Part shown: positions 18,599-27,668 of the stretch, piece after piece
Layout: each line of letters begins with the position of its first letter
Numbering within the stretch: the stretch's first letter is position 1
Origin: Aggregatimonas sangjinii
GTDB taxonomy: Bacteria; Bacteroidota; Bacteroidia; Flavobacteriales; Flavobacteriaceae
Reading direction: 5' to 3'
Assembly (NCBI RefSeq): GCF_005943945.1
Contig: NZ_CP040710.1
Span: 631,001 to 695,000, forward strand
DNA length: 64,000 bases
Notes under the pieces: generated by a model
What the model saw: the letters and a program-made list of their open reading frames with translations, nothing else
What the model was told of the DNA's origin: nothing
Database searches by the model: none
Program-made: the position numbers and the translations under genes

Positions 18599-18689
18599 TA
18601 GCTGTTGATGAAGGCTTCAAAAACAGTGTAGCCTTTAGGAACGACCTATTTGAGATAAGTTTCGGAAGTATTAAAAAACACAAGTACAC

Positions 18690-19049
18690 TTACTTTGTTC
18701 GATAAGAACTGTAGTTAATATCATTCTTAACGAAAGCTCCTGACTTCTGGAGCAACTCATCAATTCTGAGAATATCTTTTTGGTTGTTGTTTCCCACGAT
18801 AAATACCAAGCCATAAATATCCAAACTCACTAGGATCGGCCCGTTCTGGGAGCTTAGATTTACTTGAATTTCATCGTTCATCCATAAGTTGAGCATTTCT
18901 TTTGACTTAAAACCGGCGAGACCCAGCATGTGCAATATTTCGAAAAGGAAGTATTCCGGGTCTTCCAAGCCATTAAATTCGATCAACAAACGGTCGGTGC
19001 CGTATCCTGGCCTTAGTCTATAGGTGTATTTGGGACGATTTTGTATCAT
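18690..19049 (-). CDS. Hypothetical protein
   Basis: 119 aa from the ATG at 19049 (MIQNRPKYTYR). A longer reading would overlap the lipoprotein gene upstream. No signal peptide or transmembrane helix. A regular alternation of strands and helices (LLIEFNGLEDPEYFLFEILH, VSLDIYGLVFIVGNN) suggests a small compact domain. Family not recognised. Probably cotranscribed with the lipoprotein gene 10 bp upstream. Confidence 0.55.
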   Translation of the reverse strand: MIQNRPKYTYRLRPGYGTDRLLIEFNGLEDPEYFLFEILHMLGLAGFKSKEMLNLWMNDEIQVNLSSQNGPILVSLDIYGLVFIVGNNNQKDILRIDELLQKSGAFVKNDINYSSYRTK

Positions 19050-19059
19050 AGGTTTCTTT

Positions 19060-19449
19060 TTATTCCAAATAGGCGAGTGTGTTCGGGTCTTCAAAATAGT
19101 TTTCAACTACTTCCCTGATATGGGCTTCCTTTAATGCCGAATTAGCGGTACTGTATTCCTGATGAATCAATTTCTTGGCAGGGTAGGATACACAGCTTAC
19201 CTCTTTTCCTTCTTCATCAACGACTTTTAAGGTTGCGGTGGCCTCTAAAATGGTTTTTCCGGACAGGCTGAGGGTCTGTTCCTCAAAAGCATCGTTTCCG
19301 GTTGGTAGGAAGGCACTTTTTTCGATAAGGATATCGGACTTGATCTGAGCAGTTTGTTTCGTGAGTTCAGTCTGCTTTTTGTCGTTGCTGCAGGAGATAA
19401 ATATTACAGCGATGGCTAAGGAAAAGGTTTTAAAGGTCATAGGTTTCAT
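19060..19449 (-). CDS. Small lipoprotein, unknown function
   Basis: 129 aa with an SPII signal: hydrophobic FSLAIAVIFIS ending at Cys20, then a Ser/Asn/Asp-Lys linker. The mature part has no recognisable domain; it holds a single central strand-rich region (LSGKTILEATATLKVVDEEG). An upstream ATG is not available; the start also offers Met4. Placed before the 119 aa gene as a possible two-gene unit. Confidence 0.62.
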   Translation of the reverse strand: MKPMTFKTFSLAIAVIFISCSNDKKQTELTKQTAQIKSDILIEKSAFLPTGNDAFEEQTLSLSGKTILEATATLKVVDEEGKEVSCVSYPAKKLIHQEYSTANSALKEAHIREVVENYFEDPNTLAYLE

Positions 19450-19615
19450 GATGCAGTGTTTTAAGTTGTTATTTACACTACAAAGATGAAACTAAGCCGG
19501 CTTCGCCAGATGACTTGAAAAGGTGAAAACGCATCCCCTGTATTCAGGGATGGAAAGCATTTTTTAGTACGATTTCGTGAGTTTTAGGAGCCTATGAAGT
19601 TATGATTACTAGGTG

Positions 19616-20260
19616 TCACGAATCTAAAAGCCCCATTTTAATAGCGTGTTTGGTAAGTCCCGCAAGGTTTTTGACCTGAAGTTTCGAAATCAGATTTTTG
19701 CGGTAGCTTTCGATGGTATGTTTGCTTAGAAATAAGGTATCGGCAATTTCTTGGGTGGTATTTTCTTCCGCGATAAGTTTCAAAACTTCAATCTCACGAT
19801 CGGTCAAAGAGACTTCTTCCTGTTTTTTGTTCTCGAACATGGCATCGGTATAGGCCCGTTTTATTTCGGCCGAAAAGTATTTTTCCCCGCCAAGAATGGT
19901 ACGAATGGCGTTCAGCAATTCTTCCTTTTCGGCGTTTTTGGGCACATAACCATCAACATTGTTCCGAATGAGTTTGTCGATCATCGCACCGTCAATATGC
20001 ATGCTTACGACGAGTGTTCTCAGCGAGGGGTAGTTCTCTTTCACGATTTTGTTGAGTTCAATGCCATCCATCTCGGGCATGGTGAGGTCAGTGACCAAGA
20101 GATGTAGGTCATTCACACCGTTAATATCGAGATACTTTGCGACCTGGGCGCCATTCTTTGCAGTAAGTGTTACGGCAAGGTCCGGTGCATCCTTAAGAAT
20201 ACTCATGAGACCATCTACGAACATTTTGTGGTCGTCTGCAATAATTAGATTGTATGTCAT
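19616..20260 (-). CDS. NarL/FixJ-family response regulator
   Basis: 214 aa. The receiver domain (1-125) has acidic DD at 9-10, phosphoacceptor Asp58 in LLVTDLTMPEMDG, and Lys at about 110 (VPKNAEKEE). The LuxR-type HTH (about 148-210) contains LTDREIEVLKLIAEENTTQEIA and the recognition helix SKHTIESYRKNLISKL. It is the output partner of the histidine kinase two genes upstream. The start overlaps the small membrane gene by 4 bp. The targets are unknown. Confidence 0.92.
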   Translation of the reverse strand: MTYNLIIADDHKMFVDGLMSILKDAPDLAVTLTAKNGAQVAKYLDINGVNDLHLLVTDLTMPEMDGIELNKIVKENYPSLRTLVVSMHIDGAMIDKLIRNNVDGYVPKNAEKEELLNAIRTILGGEKYFSAEIKRAYTDAMFENKKQEEVSLTDREIEVLKLIAEENTTQEIADTLFLSKHTIESYRKNLISKLQVKNLAGLTKHAIKMGLLDS

Positions 20261-20547
20261 GATATGTTTTTGCTTCGAAATTTATAAGAATAGGATAGGT
20301 GTACGATGATATTCAAACTACCGCCTAGCACTACACAAAAAAACAATATTCCAAAAATAGGCATTCCACATCCATTCTGACCATACCCAAGTATCGAAAA
20401 AATGAGTTGCGGAAAAACAAACAGTTGGGCCGCTAAAAGAAACGATAGAACCATCCATTTGGGAAAACGAACACGTTTTTTATCCATCCAAAAATAGAGC
20501 AATACTTGAATTAGCGCCACACCTATAAGTATTCCGGATTCGATCAT
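20257..20547 (-). CDS. Small membrane protein between kinase and regulator genes
   Basis: 96 aa with three hydrophobic helices (GILIGVALIQVLLYFW, WMVLSFLLAAQLFVFPQLIF, IFGILFFCVVLGGSLNIIVH). It overlaps the kinase gene upstream and the response-regulator gene downstream by 4 bp each, so expression is locked to theirs. No family recognised. It could help sensing or insulate the kinase; that is inference from position only. Confidence 0.6.
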   Translation of the reverse strand: MIESGILIGVALIQVLLYFWMDKKRVRFPKWMVLSFLLAAQLFVFPQLIFSILGYGQNGCGMPIFGILFFCVVLGGSLNIIVHLSYSYKFRSKNIS

Positions 20548-22538
20548 GCTTGAAACGGTTTGATCGGGATCTCTATGGCAACAACGGTTCCCCTTTCTAG
20601 TTGCGAATCGATACTCAGCTGTCCGTTTAATTGGGCAACCCGATGTTGAATGTTGTCAGATCCGATGCCTTTGGACGTTTTTTCAACATCAAAGCCCTTC
20701 CCGTTATCCTCGAACAAAAGCGAGAGCTCCTCCCCAATAACGTTCAAATGTATTTCAACATTGGTGGCATCGGCATGCTTTAAGGTATTCGTCATCAACT
20801 CTTGTATCACCTTAAAGAGCTCCATTTGAATATTCTCGTCAATTTGGTTTACCAACTTCTCGGGATAAGGGTGAAAGCCTATGGTCAACTCGCCTGTTCC
20901 GGAAATAGATTTGACGTACTCGGCCACCAGTTTCGTAAAGGCGTTTTGTTTGAATTTTTTCGGAATCAGGGTATGTGAGATATCCCGCACCAATTGATAG
21001 GTCTCATCCAACTGACTCCCTATATTCGATAAGGCAGTTGAATTATCGTCCATACTGGCCAGTTGTAATTTTATTCCGGCCAGATTGCCTCCAATACTAT
21101 CGTGTAATTCCTGGGCAATACGTTTGCGTTCTTCATCTTGGCCCTCTATAGATGCTTTGATCAAGTTCAGTTCCTGCTCCTGTTTCAGCGCGGCGACTTT
21201 TTGTGCATTGATTTCTTCTTGTTTTTTGGACAGCTCGCTCTGTGCTTGAATTTTTTGATAGTAGGTATACAACAACGCCATGATGGGTATTAAAATGATG
21301 AAAAACCCGATGAGAAAAGCATTTTTGATGGTTTTCTGCCGGCTTAGTTCCGCCTCCCGAACAATTTTCGCCTCCTCGAGACTCGTAATCTCCTGTTCTT
21401 TTTCCACGGTTTCGTATTGCACCTCCAGTTCCTTGATGATGGTCTGTTGCTGTTTCGAATTTATTTCGCCGATAACATTTAGGAGCTGCGTAATTACGGC
21501 ATAACCGTTTTCATAATCGTTCATTTTGGCATAGCATCTTGCTTGTACGCTCAAGGCATCCCTTTGAAATTCCAAATTTTCACGATCTATGGCGTTTATG
21601 TAGGCGAAGGATAGGGCGATATTCGCCTGTTCATAGTATCCTTCCTTAAAGTATAGTTTTCCTAAAAGCAATGTTCCCTCGAAATAGATTGCGGTAAATC
21701 CTTCTTTTAAGGCAAGATTCCTTATCGTTTCGTAATCGGCCATCGCCTTATCAATGTCGTTCAGCCCTTCTGCCAATTGCCCTTGTTTCAACCGTATGGC
21801 GAGTTCGGTTTCCAAATCCTGTTGCGACTGTGCCATCTCCTTGGCCTCCTCGTAATAGGTCTCCGCTTGTCCGTAGTTCTTTTTTTGTAGATGGGCATCT
21901 CCCAAAATAATGAGCGCCTCGTTGGTAATGGGCTTGAATTCAAGGGCGAATTCGGCAAGGGCCTCCTCGCTAATGGCTATGGCCTTGTCCGAATTTATCT
22001 TCTTTAAATTTGCCCTGGCAAGTCCTATTTTATTTCGGTATTCATACTCCTTTGCACCCACGGTATTTGCCGCTTGAATACCTTTAATATGCCACTCGAT
22101 GGCCTTGTCGAAAATTCCGTTAAAGGAACTTCCGACTCCCATAAAATAATGTGCTTTCGCGTAGTTGCGGTTTTTATCGTCCTCGGGCTTGTCCCAATTC
22201 CCGATTTCCTTTTCATAAAGGGTGGCATAATGCAGGATGGAATCGGTGTTTCCGGTTTTGCTGTGGTGTTCTGCCAACTGTTCGAAGATTGAAAAACGCT
22301 GCGTCCCAAAGGTCGCCGTTTTCAAGGCCTCGTAATAGGGTTCGAGCGACTCCTGTTTTTCGATTCGAATGGTCGAAAAAGTAATGACCTGCTCCTCCGG
22401 TATAATAGGGTCGTCTTCAATTTCCTGTGCTATTGTACACGGTACAGCAAAGCAGATAAACAACATCCAAAGAAGATGTTTCAAAAGAATGCTACGGTAA
22501 AGGGTATGGGTTATGCTATACAAGACTTTTGGTTTCAC
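20544..22538 (-). CDS. TPR-containing sensor histidine kinase (HisKA_3 type)
   Basis: 664 aa. An N-terminal signal or anchor (about 20-38) is followed by a ~330-residue helical region with tetratricopeptide-like repeats, a coiled coil (about 360-400), a transmembrane helix (405-425), a second coiled coil, the HisKA_3 dimerisation domain with phospho-His479 in AQELHDSIGG, and an HATPase_c domain (N-box NTLKHA 584-589, DNGKGFD 611-617). TPR kinases of this type pair with NarL regulators in Bacteroidota. Start uncertain: Met25 (22466) would also give a signal peptide. Confidence 0.88.
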   Translation of the reverse strand: MKPKVLYSITHTLYRSILLKHLLWMLFICFAVPCTIAQEIEDDPIIPEEQVITFSTIRIEKQESLEPYYEALKTATFGTQRFSIFEQLAEHHSKTGNTDSILHYATLYEKEIGNWDKPEDDKNRNYAKAHYFMGVGSSFNGIFDKAIEWHIKGIQAANTVGAKEYEYRNKIGLARANLKKINSDKAIAISEEALAEFALEFKPITNEALIILGDAHLQKKNYGQAETYYEEAKEMAQSQQDLETELAIRLKQGQLAEGLNDIDKAMADYETIRNLALKEGFTAIYFEGTLLLGKLYFKEGYYEQANIALSFAYINAIDRENLEFQRDALSVQARCYAKMNDYENGYAVITQLLNVIGEINSKQQQTIIKELEVQYETVEKEQEITSLEEAKIVREAELSRQKTIKNAFLIGFFIILIPIMALLYTYYQKIQAQSELSKKQEEINAQKVAALKQEQELNLIKASIEGQDEERKRIAQELHDSIGGNLAGIKLQLASMDDNSTALSNIGSQLDETYQLVRDISHTLIPKKFKQNAFTKLVAEYVKSISGTGELTIGFHPYPEKLVNQIDENIQMELFKVIQELMTNTLKHADATNVEIHLNVIGEELSLLFEDNGKGFDVEKTSKGIGSDNIQHRVAQLNGQLSIDSQLERGTVVAIEIPIKPFQA

Positions 22539-22542
22539 AAAT

Positions 22543-23046
22543 TTAGCCGGGAAGATAGATGCGTTTTAGTCCATTTCCTTCTAACTCAACAATTTTTTGG
22601 TCGATATATTTTATCAGTTCAGGGCAATCCCTTTCAAAATCATCGCAAATTACGGTTTTTGATTTTTCATTGGCTTGAAGGGTTATTTGCAGGGGACTGG
22701 TACAAGAGCTGCTGCTCTTGTAGGTAGGGTCTAGTTGCCAAAAACCATCCTGGACTATTTTCTTAATTAGATTGTTTGTTACTGCGCTATCCAAAACTCT
22801 TTGGGTCGGGCGATTGTATAGTGCATTCGGATGATCGGATTTTTCTTGGGGAATATAGCGTAAGGTATCGTCTTTCAGGATAAAACTATCGTAGTGGAAC
22901 GCGCTTCTTTCCACTTTAAGCGTGTAGGTTTTCCGTTTCTCTTGAAACTCTTCGACGGAGGCCTTTGGTTTGGTATTGCACCGCAATAACATCAAGCCGA
23001 GAAATAACATTCCTAGAAAACATAATGAGGTGTAAGGAAATTTCAT
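22543..23046 (-). CDS. Lipoprotein of unknown function
   Basis: 167 aa with a hydrophobic signal (SLCFLGMLFLGLMLL) ending in an R-C lipobox at Cys23. The mature chain has four further cysteines (SSSSCTSP, VICDDFERDCPEL) that could form disulfides. No family recognised. It lies 4 bp upstream of the kinase gene, so it is probably the first gene of that operon and may be a periplasmic accessory to signalling (inference). Confidence 0.6.
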   Translation of the reverse strand: MKFPYTSLCFLGMLFLGLMLLRCNTKPKASVEEFQEKRKTYTLKVERSAFHYDSFILKDDTLRYIPQEKSDHPNALYNRPTQRVLDSAVTNNLIKKIVQDGFWQLDPTYKSSSSCTSPLQITLQANEKSKTVICDDFERDCPELIKYIDQKIVELEGNGLKRIYLPG

Positions 23047-23115
23047 AAATAGGCATAGCTTGATATACTACAAAGATGCCAAAATGCCCCATGGTTCTAA
23101 ACACCTTTTCGTACC

Positions 23116-23143
23116 AAATAAAAACCCCTGTTTTCAGGGGTTT
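23116..23143 (-). terminator. Terminator of cphA
   Basis: The 10 bp stem AAAACCCCTG/CAGGGGTTTT (23120-23143) has a 4 nt loop. On the minus strand the stem is followed by a T-rich tract, 19 bp after the cphA stop. Confidence 0.82.
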
Positions 23144-23161
23144 TAATATCGCGTAGAAATC

Positions 23162-25792
23162 TTACGTGACGGTCTCTTTTTTATTTTCAGCTTCCTTCAG
23201 TTTTTTTACGAGCTCTAGTGCATCGGGCACGACATCGCTGCACAGTACGATCAATGAGCCCTCTTGCGCATTGTCTACGGCATAATGAATGGCTTCTTCT
23301 TCGGAAGGGATAATCGTGATTTTTTTATCCGGATGTTCCTTCAGAATCCCGTCTTTAAGCATCTTAATTAGCTCTTCCTCGGTTTTGCCCCGTAAATGCT
23401 TATCCTGACGGATGATGATCTCATCGAACATTTCGGCAGCGATTTGCCCTAGTTCGTTGTTGTCTTCTTCGCGCCGATCACCGATTCCTGCTACGATACC
23501 CACCTTTACCGAAGCTTCCATTTCACGGGTGAAATCTTGCAATGCCCGCATTCCGGCGGGGTTGTGCGCATAGTCCAACAGGATTTGAAATTTTTCGAAT
23601 TTGAACAAATTCAGCCTGCCTGGTGTTTGTGACGCCGAGGGTAAAAAGGTTTCCAGGGCCGCCTTCATATCCTCGATACTGATTCCCTTTACGTTGGCGG
23701 TGATGATGGCCGGTAATATATTCTGAATCATGAATTTGGCCTTTCCCCCGTAGGTCAATGGAATATTTTCGGCCTTCATAATGCGCATTTTCCATGCGCC
23801 GCGACAAAGGGTTACGTATCCGTTTTCATAGACTGCCGTTATTCCTCCTTTGCGTTGTAGGGCTTGGATACGTGGGTTGTTCTCATCCATTGAAAATAAG
23901 GCGACATTGCAATTCACCCCTTTTCGCATTTCGTATACCAAATCGTCATCGGCATTCAGGATAGCGTAACCATCGGGAAAAACCGTTTCGGGGACCACAG
24001 CTTTTACCTTGGCCAATTGTTCTATGGTGTGAATGCCTTTCAGACCAAGGTGGTCTGCCGATACATTGGTCACGATGCCGATATCGCAATTGGCGAAGCT
24101 TAGCCCCGCTCGGAGCATACCACCACGGGCGCATTCCAAAACCGCAAAGTTGACCGTGGGGTCTTTCAAGACGAATTCGGCGCTTTGAGGTCCTGTGCAA
24201 TCACCTTTCATCAGTAATCTATTCTGTATGTAAACACCGTCACTGGTGGTATAGCCTACGCGGTATCCACTCATTTTGGCAATATGGGAAATCAATCTGC
24301 TCGTCGTAGTTTTTCCATTGGTTCCAGTAATCGCTACAATGGGAATCTGACCGGTATCGCCCTGTTTTGGGAACAATTTATCTACCACCGGGGCCGCTAC
24401 ATTCCTAGGCAGACCGGTCGTAGGGGCGAGATGCATTCGAAAGCCTGGCCCAGCATTGACTTCCAATACCGCCCCACCGGTTTCGGATAAGGGCTTACTG
24501 ATATCGGAGGTCATAATGTCGATGCCACAGATATCCAGATCTATGATTTTTGAAATACGTTCGCACATCGATACATTTGCCGGGTGAACGATATCGGTTA
24601 CATCCTCAGCTGTTCCGCCCGTACTTAGATTGGCCGTGTCTTTAAGAATCAAGCGTTCACCTTCTTTAAGTACCGATTGCAAGGTGTAGCCTGCATCGGC
24701 AATAATGGTTTTGGTCAAATCATTAATGGTAATCGCCGTCAATTCCTTTTCATGTCCGTATCCCCGACGCGGGTCTTTGTTTACCTCGAAAACCAGTTCT
24801 TCGATGGTTAATTTACCATCACCTACTACGTGGGCGGGGGTTCGTTTTGCAGCTGCTACCAACATATTGTTGATGACCAAAATTCGGTAGTCCTCCCCGG
24901 TTATATATTTTTCTACAATGACCCTTCTGGATACCTCCCTTGCCGCGTGAAAAGCTTCCAAGGCATGTTCGTAGTCCTGTATATCGACCGTAATTCCCCT
25001 GCCATGGTTCCCATCAATAGGTTTGATGACCAATGGGTACCCGACATATTTGCAAGCGGACTCCAAACTACTCTCCCTACTTATGATATCGCCACGCGGG
25101 ACTTCTACCTCTGCTTGCTCCAATAAGTGCTTCGTATCTTCCTTATCACAGGCCAGTTCTACCCCGATGCTACTGGTTTCACTGGTTACCGTTGCCTGTA
25201 TTCGTTTTTGATTGGCACCATAACCCAGCTGACATAGGGAATATTTGTTCAAACGTATCCATGGGATTCCCCGGCTCGCCGCTTCCTCGACGATAGAGCC
25301 GGTGCTGGGCCCAAGGCGTTCGGCCTCCCGAAGCTCGCGCATCTTCTGAAGATCATCGTCTATATCATAGTCTTCCGCGGCAATCAGGGCCTCACAAATA
25401 TCGACCGCCGCTTTGGCGGCATAGCGTCCGACATTTTCTTCCATATAGGAAAAAACCACGTTGTAGACCCCTTTTTCACCATAGCCCCTCGTTCTTCCGA
25501 AACCGGTATCCATACCTGCTAGCGTCTGAATTTCGAGTGCGATGTGCTCCACCACATGCCCCATCCACGTGCCTTCATCCACACGCATGAAAAAACCGCC
25601 TTCACAGCCCTCGGAACAACGATGGGAATACATACTGGGAAACATCGCCTTTAATCGGTCGGCAAAACCACTTACCTTATTGGTGGGGTATTCTTCCATG
25701 GCCTCCAAGTCCAGCACCATCACGATAAGCTTGTGACGTCTAACCGACCAATAATTTGGCCCGCGCATGGCGTTTATTTCTCTTATTCTCAT
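23162..25792 (-). CDS. cphA: Cyanophycin synthetase
   Basis: 876 aa, the normal size of CphA, which builds the multi-L-arginyl-poly-L-aspartate storage polymer from Asp, Arg and ATP. Order: N-terminal domain (1-~160), ATP-grasp domain with KPIDGNHGRG at 258-267 that activates the Asp backbone, and a Mur-ligase-like domain with P-loop TGTNGKTTTS at 489-498 that adds Arg. The acidic motif ICGIDIM (421-427) and EVNAGPGFRMH (444-454) close the ATP-grasp site. Divergent from cphB with 89 bp between starts. Cytoplasmic. The cluster around it makes storage of nitrogen the likely function. Confidence 0.94.
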   Translation of the reverse strand: MRIREINAMRGPNYWSVRRHKLIVMVLDLEAMEEYPTNKVSGFADRLKAMFPSMYSHRCSEGCEGGFFMRVDEGTWMGHVVEHIALEIQTLAGMDTGFGRTRGYGEKGVYNVVFSYMEENVGRYAAKAAVDICEALIAAEDYDIDDDLQKMRELREAERLGPSTGSIVEEAASRGIPWIRLNKYSLCQLGYGANQKRIQATVTSETSSIGVELACDKEDTKHLLEQAEVEVPRGDIISRESSLESACKYVGYPLVIKPIDGNHGRGITVDIQDYEHALEAFHAAREVSRRVIVEKYITGEDYRILVINNMLVAAAKRTPAHVVGDGKLTIEELVFEVNKDPRRGYGHEKELTAITINDLTKTIIADAGYTLQSVLKEGERLILKDTANLSTGGTAEDVTDIVHPANVSMCERISKIIDLDICGIDIMTSDISKPLSETGGAVLEVNAGPGFRMHLAPTTGLPRNVAAPVVDKLFPKQGDTGQIPIVAITGTNGKTTTSRLISHIAKMSGYRVGYTTSDGVYIQNRLLMKGDCTGPQSAEFVLKDPTVNFAVLECARGGMLRAGLSFANCDIGIVTNVSADHLGLKGIHTIEQLAKVKAVVPETVFPDGYAILNADDDLVYEMRKGVNCNVALFSMDENNPRIQALQRKGGITAVYENGYVTLCRGAWKMRIMKAENIPLTYGGKAKFMIQNILPAIITANVKGISIEDMKAALETFLPSASQTPGRLNLFKFEKFQILLDYAHNPAGMRALQDFTREMEASVKVGIVAGIGDRREEDNNELGQIAAEMFDEIIIRQDKHLRGKTEEELIKMLKDGILKEHPDKKITIIPSEEEAIHYAVDNAQEGSLIVLCSDVVPDALELVKKLKEAENKKETVT

Positions 25793-25855
25793 TTTCAGTT
25801 GGATTTAAGTTTCGGTAATTCTTAAATATAGTACAATTTTTCGGGACGATAGCTG

Positions 25856-25863
25856 TATTTTTG
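25856..25863 (+). promoter_or_regulatory. Candidate -7 box of cphB
   Basis: TATTTTTG fits the Bacteroidota -7 consensus TAnnTTTG and lies 18 bp before the cphB ATG. No clear -33 TTTG is found at the right distance, so this is only a candidate. The 89 bp between cphA and cphB must hold both promoters. Confidence 0.4.
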
Positions 25864-25881
25864 TGCCCCAAATAGATTTAA

Positions 25882-26739
25882 ATGAGTGTAAAAGGAACCT
25901 TGATACCCATTGGTGGAAATGAGGACAAAGGTACGGATGTGCACGAGCAGTATACCCTAGAATTTATTGCCGATGGAATCTTGGCCCGTGTGGTTCAGGA
26001 AAGTGGCGGGGTAACTGCTAAAATCGTTGTCATCCCGACCGCTTCCAGTATTCCGGATGAGGTGTCTAAGAATTATCTACAAGCCTTTGGGAAATTGGGT
26101 TGTACGAATGTTCTAATATTGGATATTCGTAAACGGGAACAGTCGGAGGATAAGGAAAATATCGAGATAGTACGGCAGGCCGACTGCATCATGTTTTCAG
26201 GAGGTAACCAGTCGGAGATCTTACGTAAAATCGGCGGCACCAGTATTCATACGATTTTGAAGGAGAGGTATCAAAACGATAGTATAGTTATTGCTGGTAC
26301 CAGTGCAGGCGCTATGTGCATGTCGGAAGAGATGATTACGGGAGGTAGCAGTAAGGAGGCTTTCATTAAGGGAGCCGTCGGAATGTCTGCTGGAATGGCC
26401 TTTATTCCCAACCTGATCATCGACTCGCACTTTATACGCCGTGGGCGCTTTGGCCGTCTGGCTGAAGCAGTTGCCATATTTCCAGATCTTTTGGGAGTTG
26501 GACTCGCCGAGGATACTGGCCTGGTCATTAAAAATTGCAATACCTTCGAAGTCATCGGTTCGGGTATGGTCATACTTTTTGACCCAAGTAGGTTGAAACA
26601 CAACAATCAAAAGGTATTGGAAAAAGGGGAGCCTATTACCCTACAAAACCTGAAAACCCATATTTTGGCCAATGGGGACCGGTTCAACATCAAAAAGCGA
26701 AAACTAAAGGTCTTACCGTTGGATGCGCCTTTTGTTTAA
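25882..26739 (+). CDS. cphB: Cyanophycinase
   Basis: 285 aa serine exopeptidase of the S51 family that releases beta-Asp-Arg dipeptides from cyanophycin. The nucleophile elbow AGTSAGAM puts the catalytic Ser at 141. SGGNQ at 106-110 and the segment LIIDSHFIRRGRFGRLAEAV (about 178-197) are typical of cyanophycinases. No signal peptide, so it acts in the cytoplasm on the granules made by CphA, whose gene is transcribed divergently. The last 4 bp overlap the convergent isoaspartyl peptidase gene. Confidence 0.93.
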   Translation: MSVKGTLIPIGGNEDKGTDVHEQYTLEFIADGILARVVQESGGVTAKIVVIPTASSIPDEVSKNYLQAFGKLGCTNVLILDIRKREQSEDKENIEIVRQADCIMFSGGNQSEILRKIGGTSIHTILKERYQNDSIVIAGTSAGAMCMSEEMITGGSSKEAFIKGAVGMSAGMAFIPNLIIDSHFIRRGRFGRLAEAVAIFPDLLGVGLAEDTGLVIKNCNTFEVIGSGMVILFDPSRLKHNNQKVLEKGEPITLQNLKTHILANGDRFNIKKRKLKVLPLDAPFV

Positions 26740-27668
26740 GAGGTATAAATAGCCACGTCGGTTTCCTGATTTGAAGTCTTATAGGCACGATACATGCCTT
26801 CGGTATTGAAGGGCATCGTAAGATTTGCTTTTCCGTCAACAGCGATGAGGCCGCCGTCACCACCAATTTCCACAATACGTTTTTGTATAACCTCGGTCGC
26901 TGCTGCCTCAAGAGATAAACCTTTAAATTCCATTAAACAGGAAACATCATAGGCGACCACACCTTTGATAAAGAATTCCCCGCTCCCGGTACATGAAACC
27001 GCACAGGTTTTATTGTTCGCGTAATTTCCCGCACCGATCATCGGGCTGTCGCCAACACGGCCATACCGTTTGTTCGTCATCCCGCCGGTGGAGGTTGCTG
27101 CGGCAACATTTCCATTTTGGTCGCAGGCAACGGCGCCCACCGTACCGAATTTGGAATCTTTTTTTAGGGAGTGATCTAATTGAAAGTTATCGGTATCCTT
27201 GATGTCGAGCCACTGCTGGTACCGTAACTCGTCATAAAAATAGGTCGGTTCCTCTAGGTTAAAGTTTAATTTTTTCGCAAAACGCATGGCACCCTCCCCG
27301 GCCAGGAAAACATGTTCACTTTCTTCCATAATCGCTTTGGCAAGCCGAATCGGATTTCTGATACCCGTTATGAGAGAGACCGCTCCAGCATTTCTATTTA
27401 AGCCATCCATGATAGCCGCGTCCATTTCATGGGTGCCGTCTGCAGTGAAAACACTTCCCTTCCCTGCGTTGAACAAAGGTGAATCTTCTAGGCAGGCGAC
27501 CGTTTCGGTAACTGCTGATATGGAGGAGCCTCCTTTTTCTAAGATGGCATAGCCGACGTCCAAAGCGGATTGCAGTGCCTTTTTATAGGCGCCCTCTTTT
27601 TCGGGGGTCATCATGCCCTTGACCAAAGTGCCGGCCCCACCGTGCAATGCTAAAGCGTATTTGCTCAT
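26736..27668 (-). CDS. iaaA: Isoaspartyl peptidase / plant-type L-asparaginase
   Basis: 310 aa Ntn-hydrolase precursor from the ATG at 27668. An 81 bp longer reading is unlikely because this ATG overlaps the ypdA stop as ATGA. The N-terminus ALHGGAGT is typical. Autocleavage is expected before Thr176 (FGTVGAVA), giving alpha and beta chains. Downstream GGMTNKRYGRVGDSP and TGSGE are substrate-binding motifs. It would split the beta-Asp-Arg dipeptide from CphB into Asp and Arg, completing cyanophycin use. Beside cphB it fits that pathway better than general asparagine breakdown. Confidence 0.9.
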   Translation of the reverse strand: MSKYALALHGGAGTLVKGMMTPEKEGAYKKALQSALDVGYAILEKGGSSISAVTETVACLEDSPLFNAGKGSVFTADGTHEMDAAIMDGLNRNAGAVSLITGIRNPIRLAKAIMEESEHVFLAGEGAMRFAKKLNFNLEEPTYFYDELRYQQWLDIKDTDNFQLDHSLKKDSKFGTVGAVACDQNGNVAAATSTGGMTNKRYGRVGDSPMIGAGNYANNKTCAVSCTGSGEFFIKGVVAYDVSCLMEFKGLSLEAAATEVIQKRIVEIGGDGGLIAVDGKANLTMPFNTEGMYRAYKTSNQETDVAIYTS

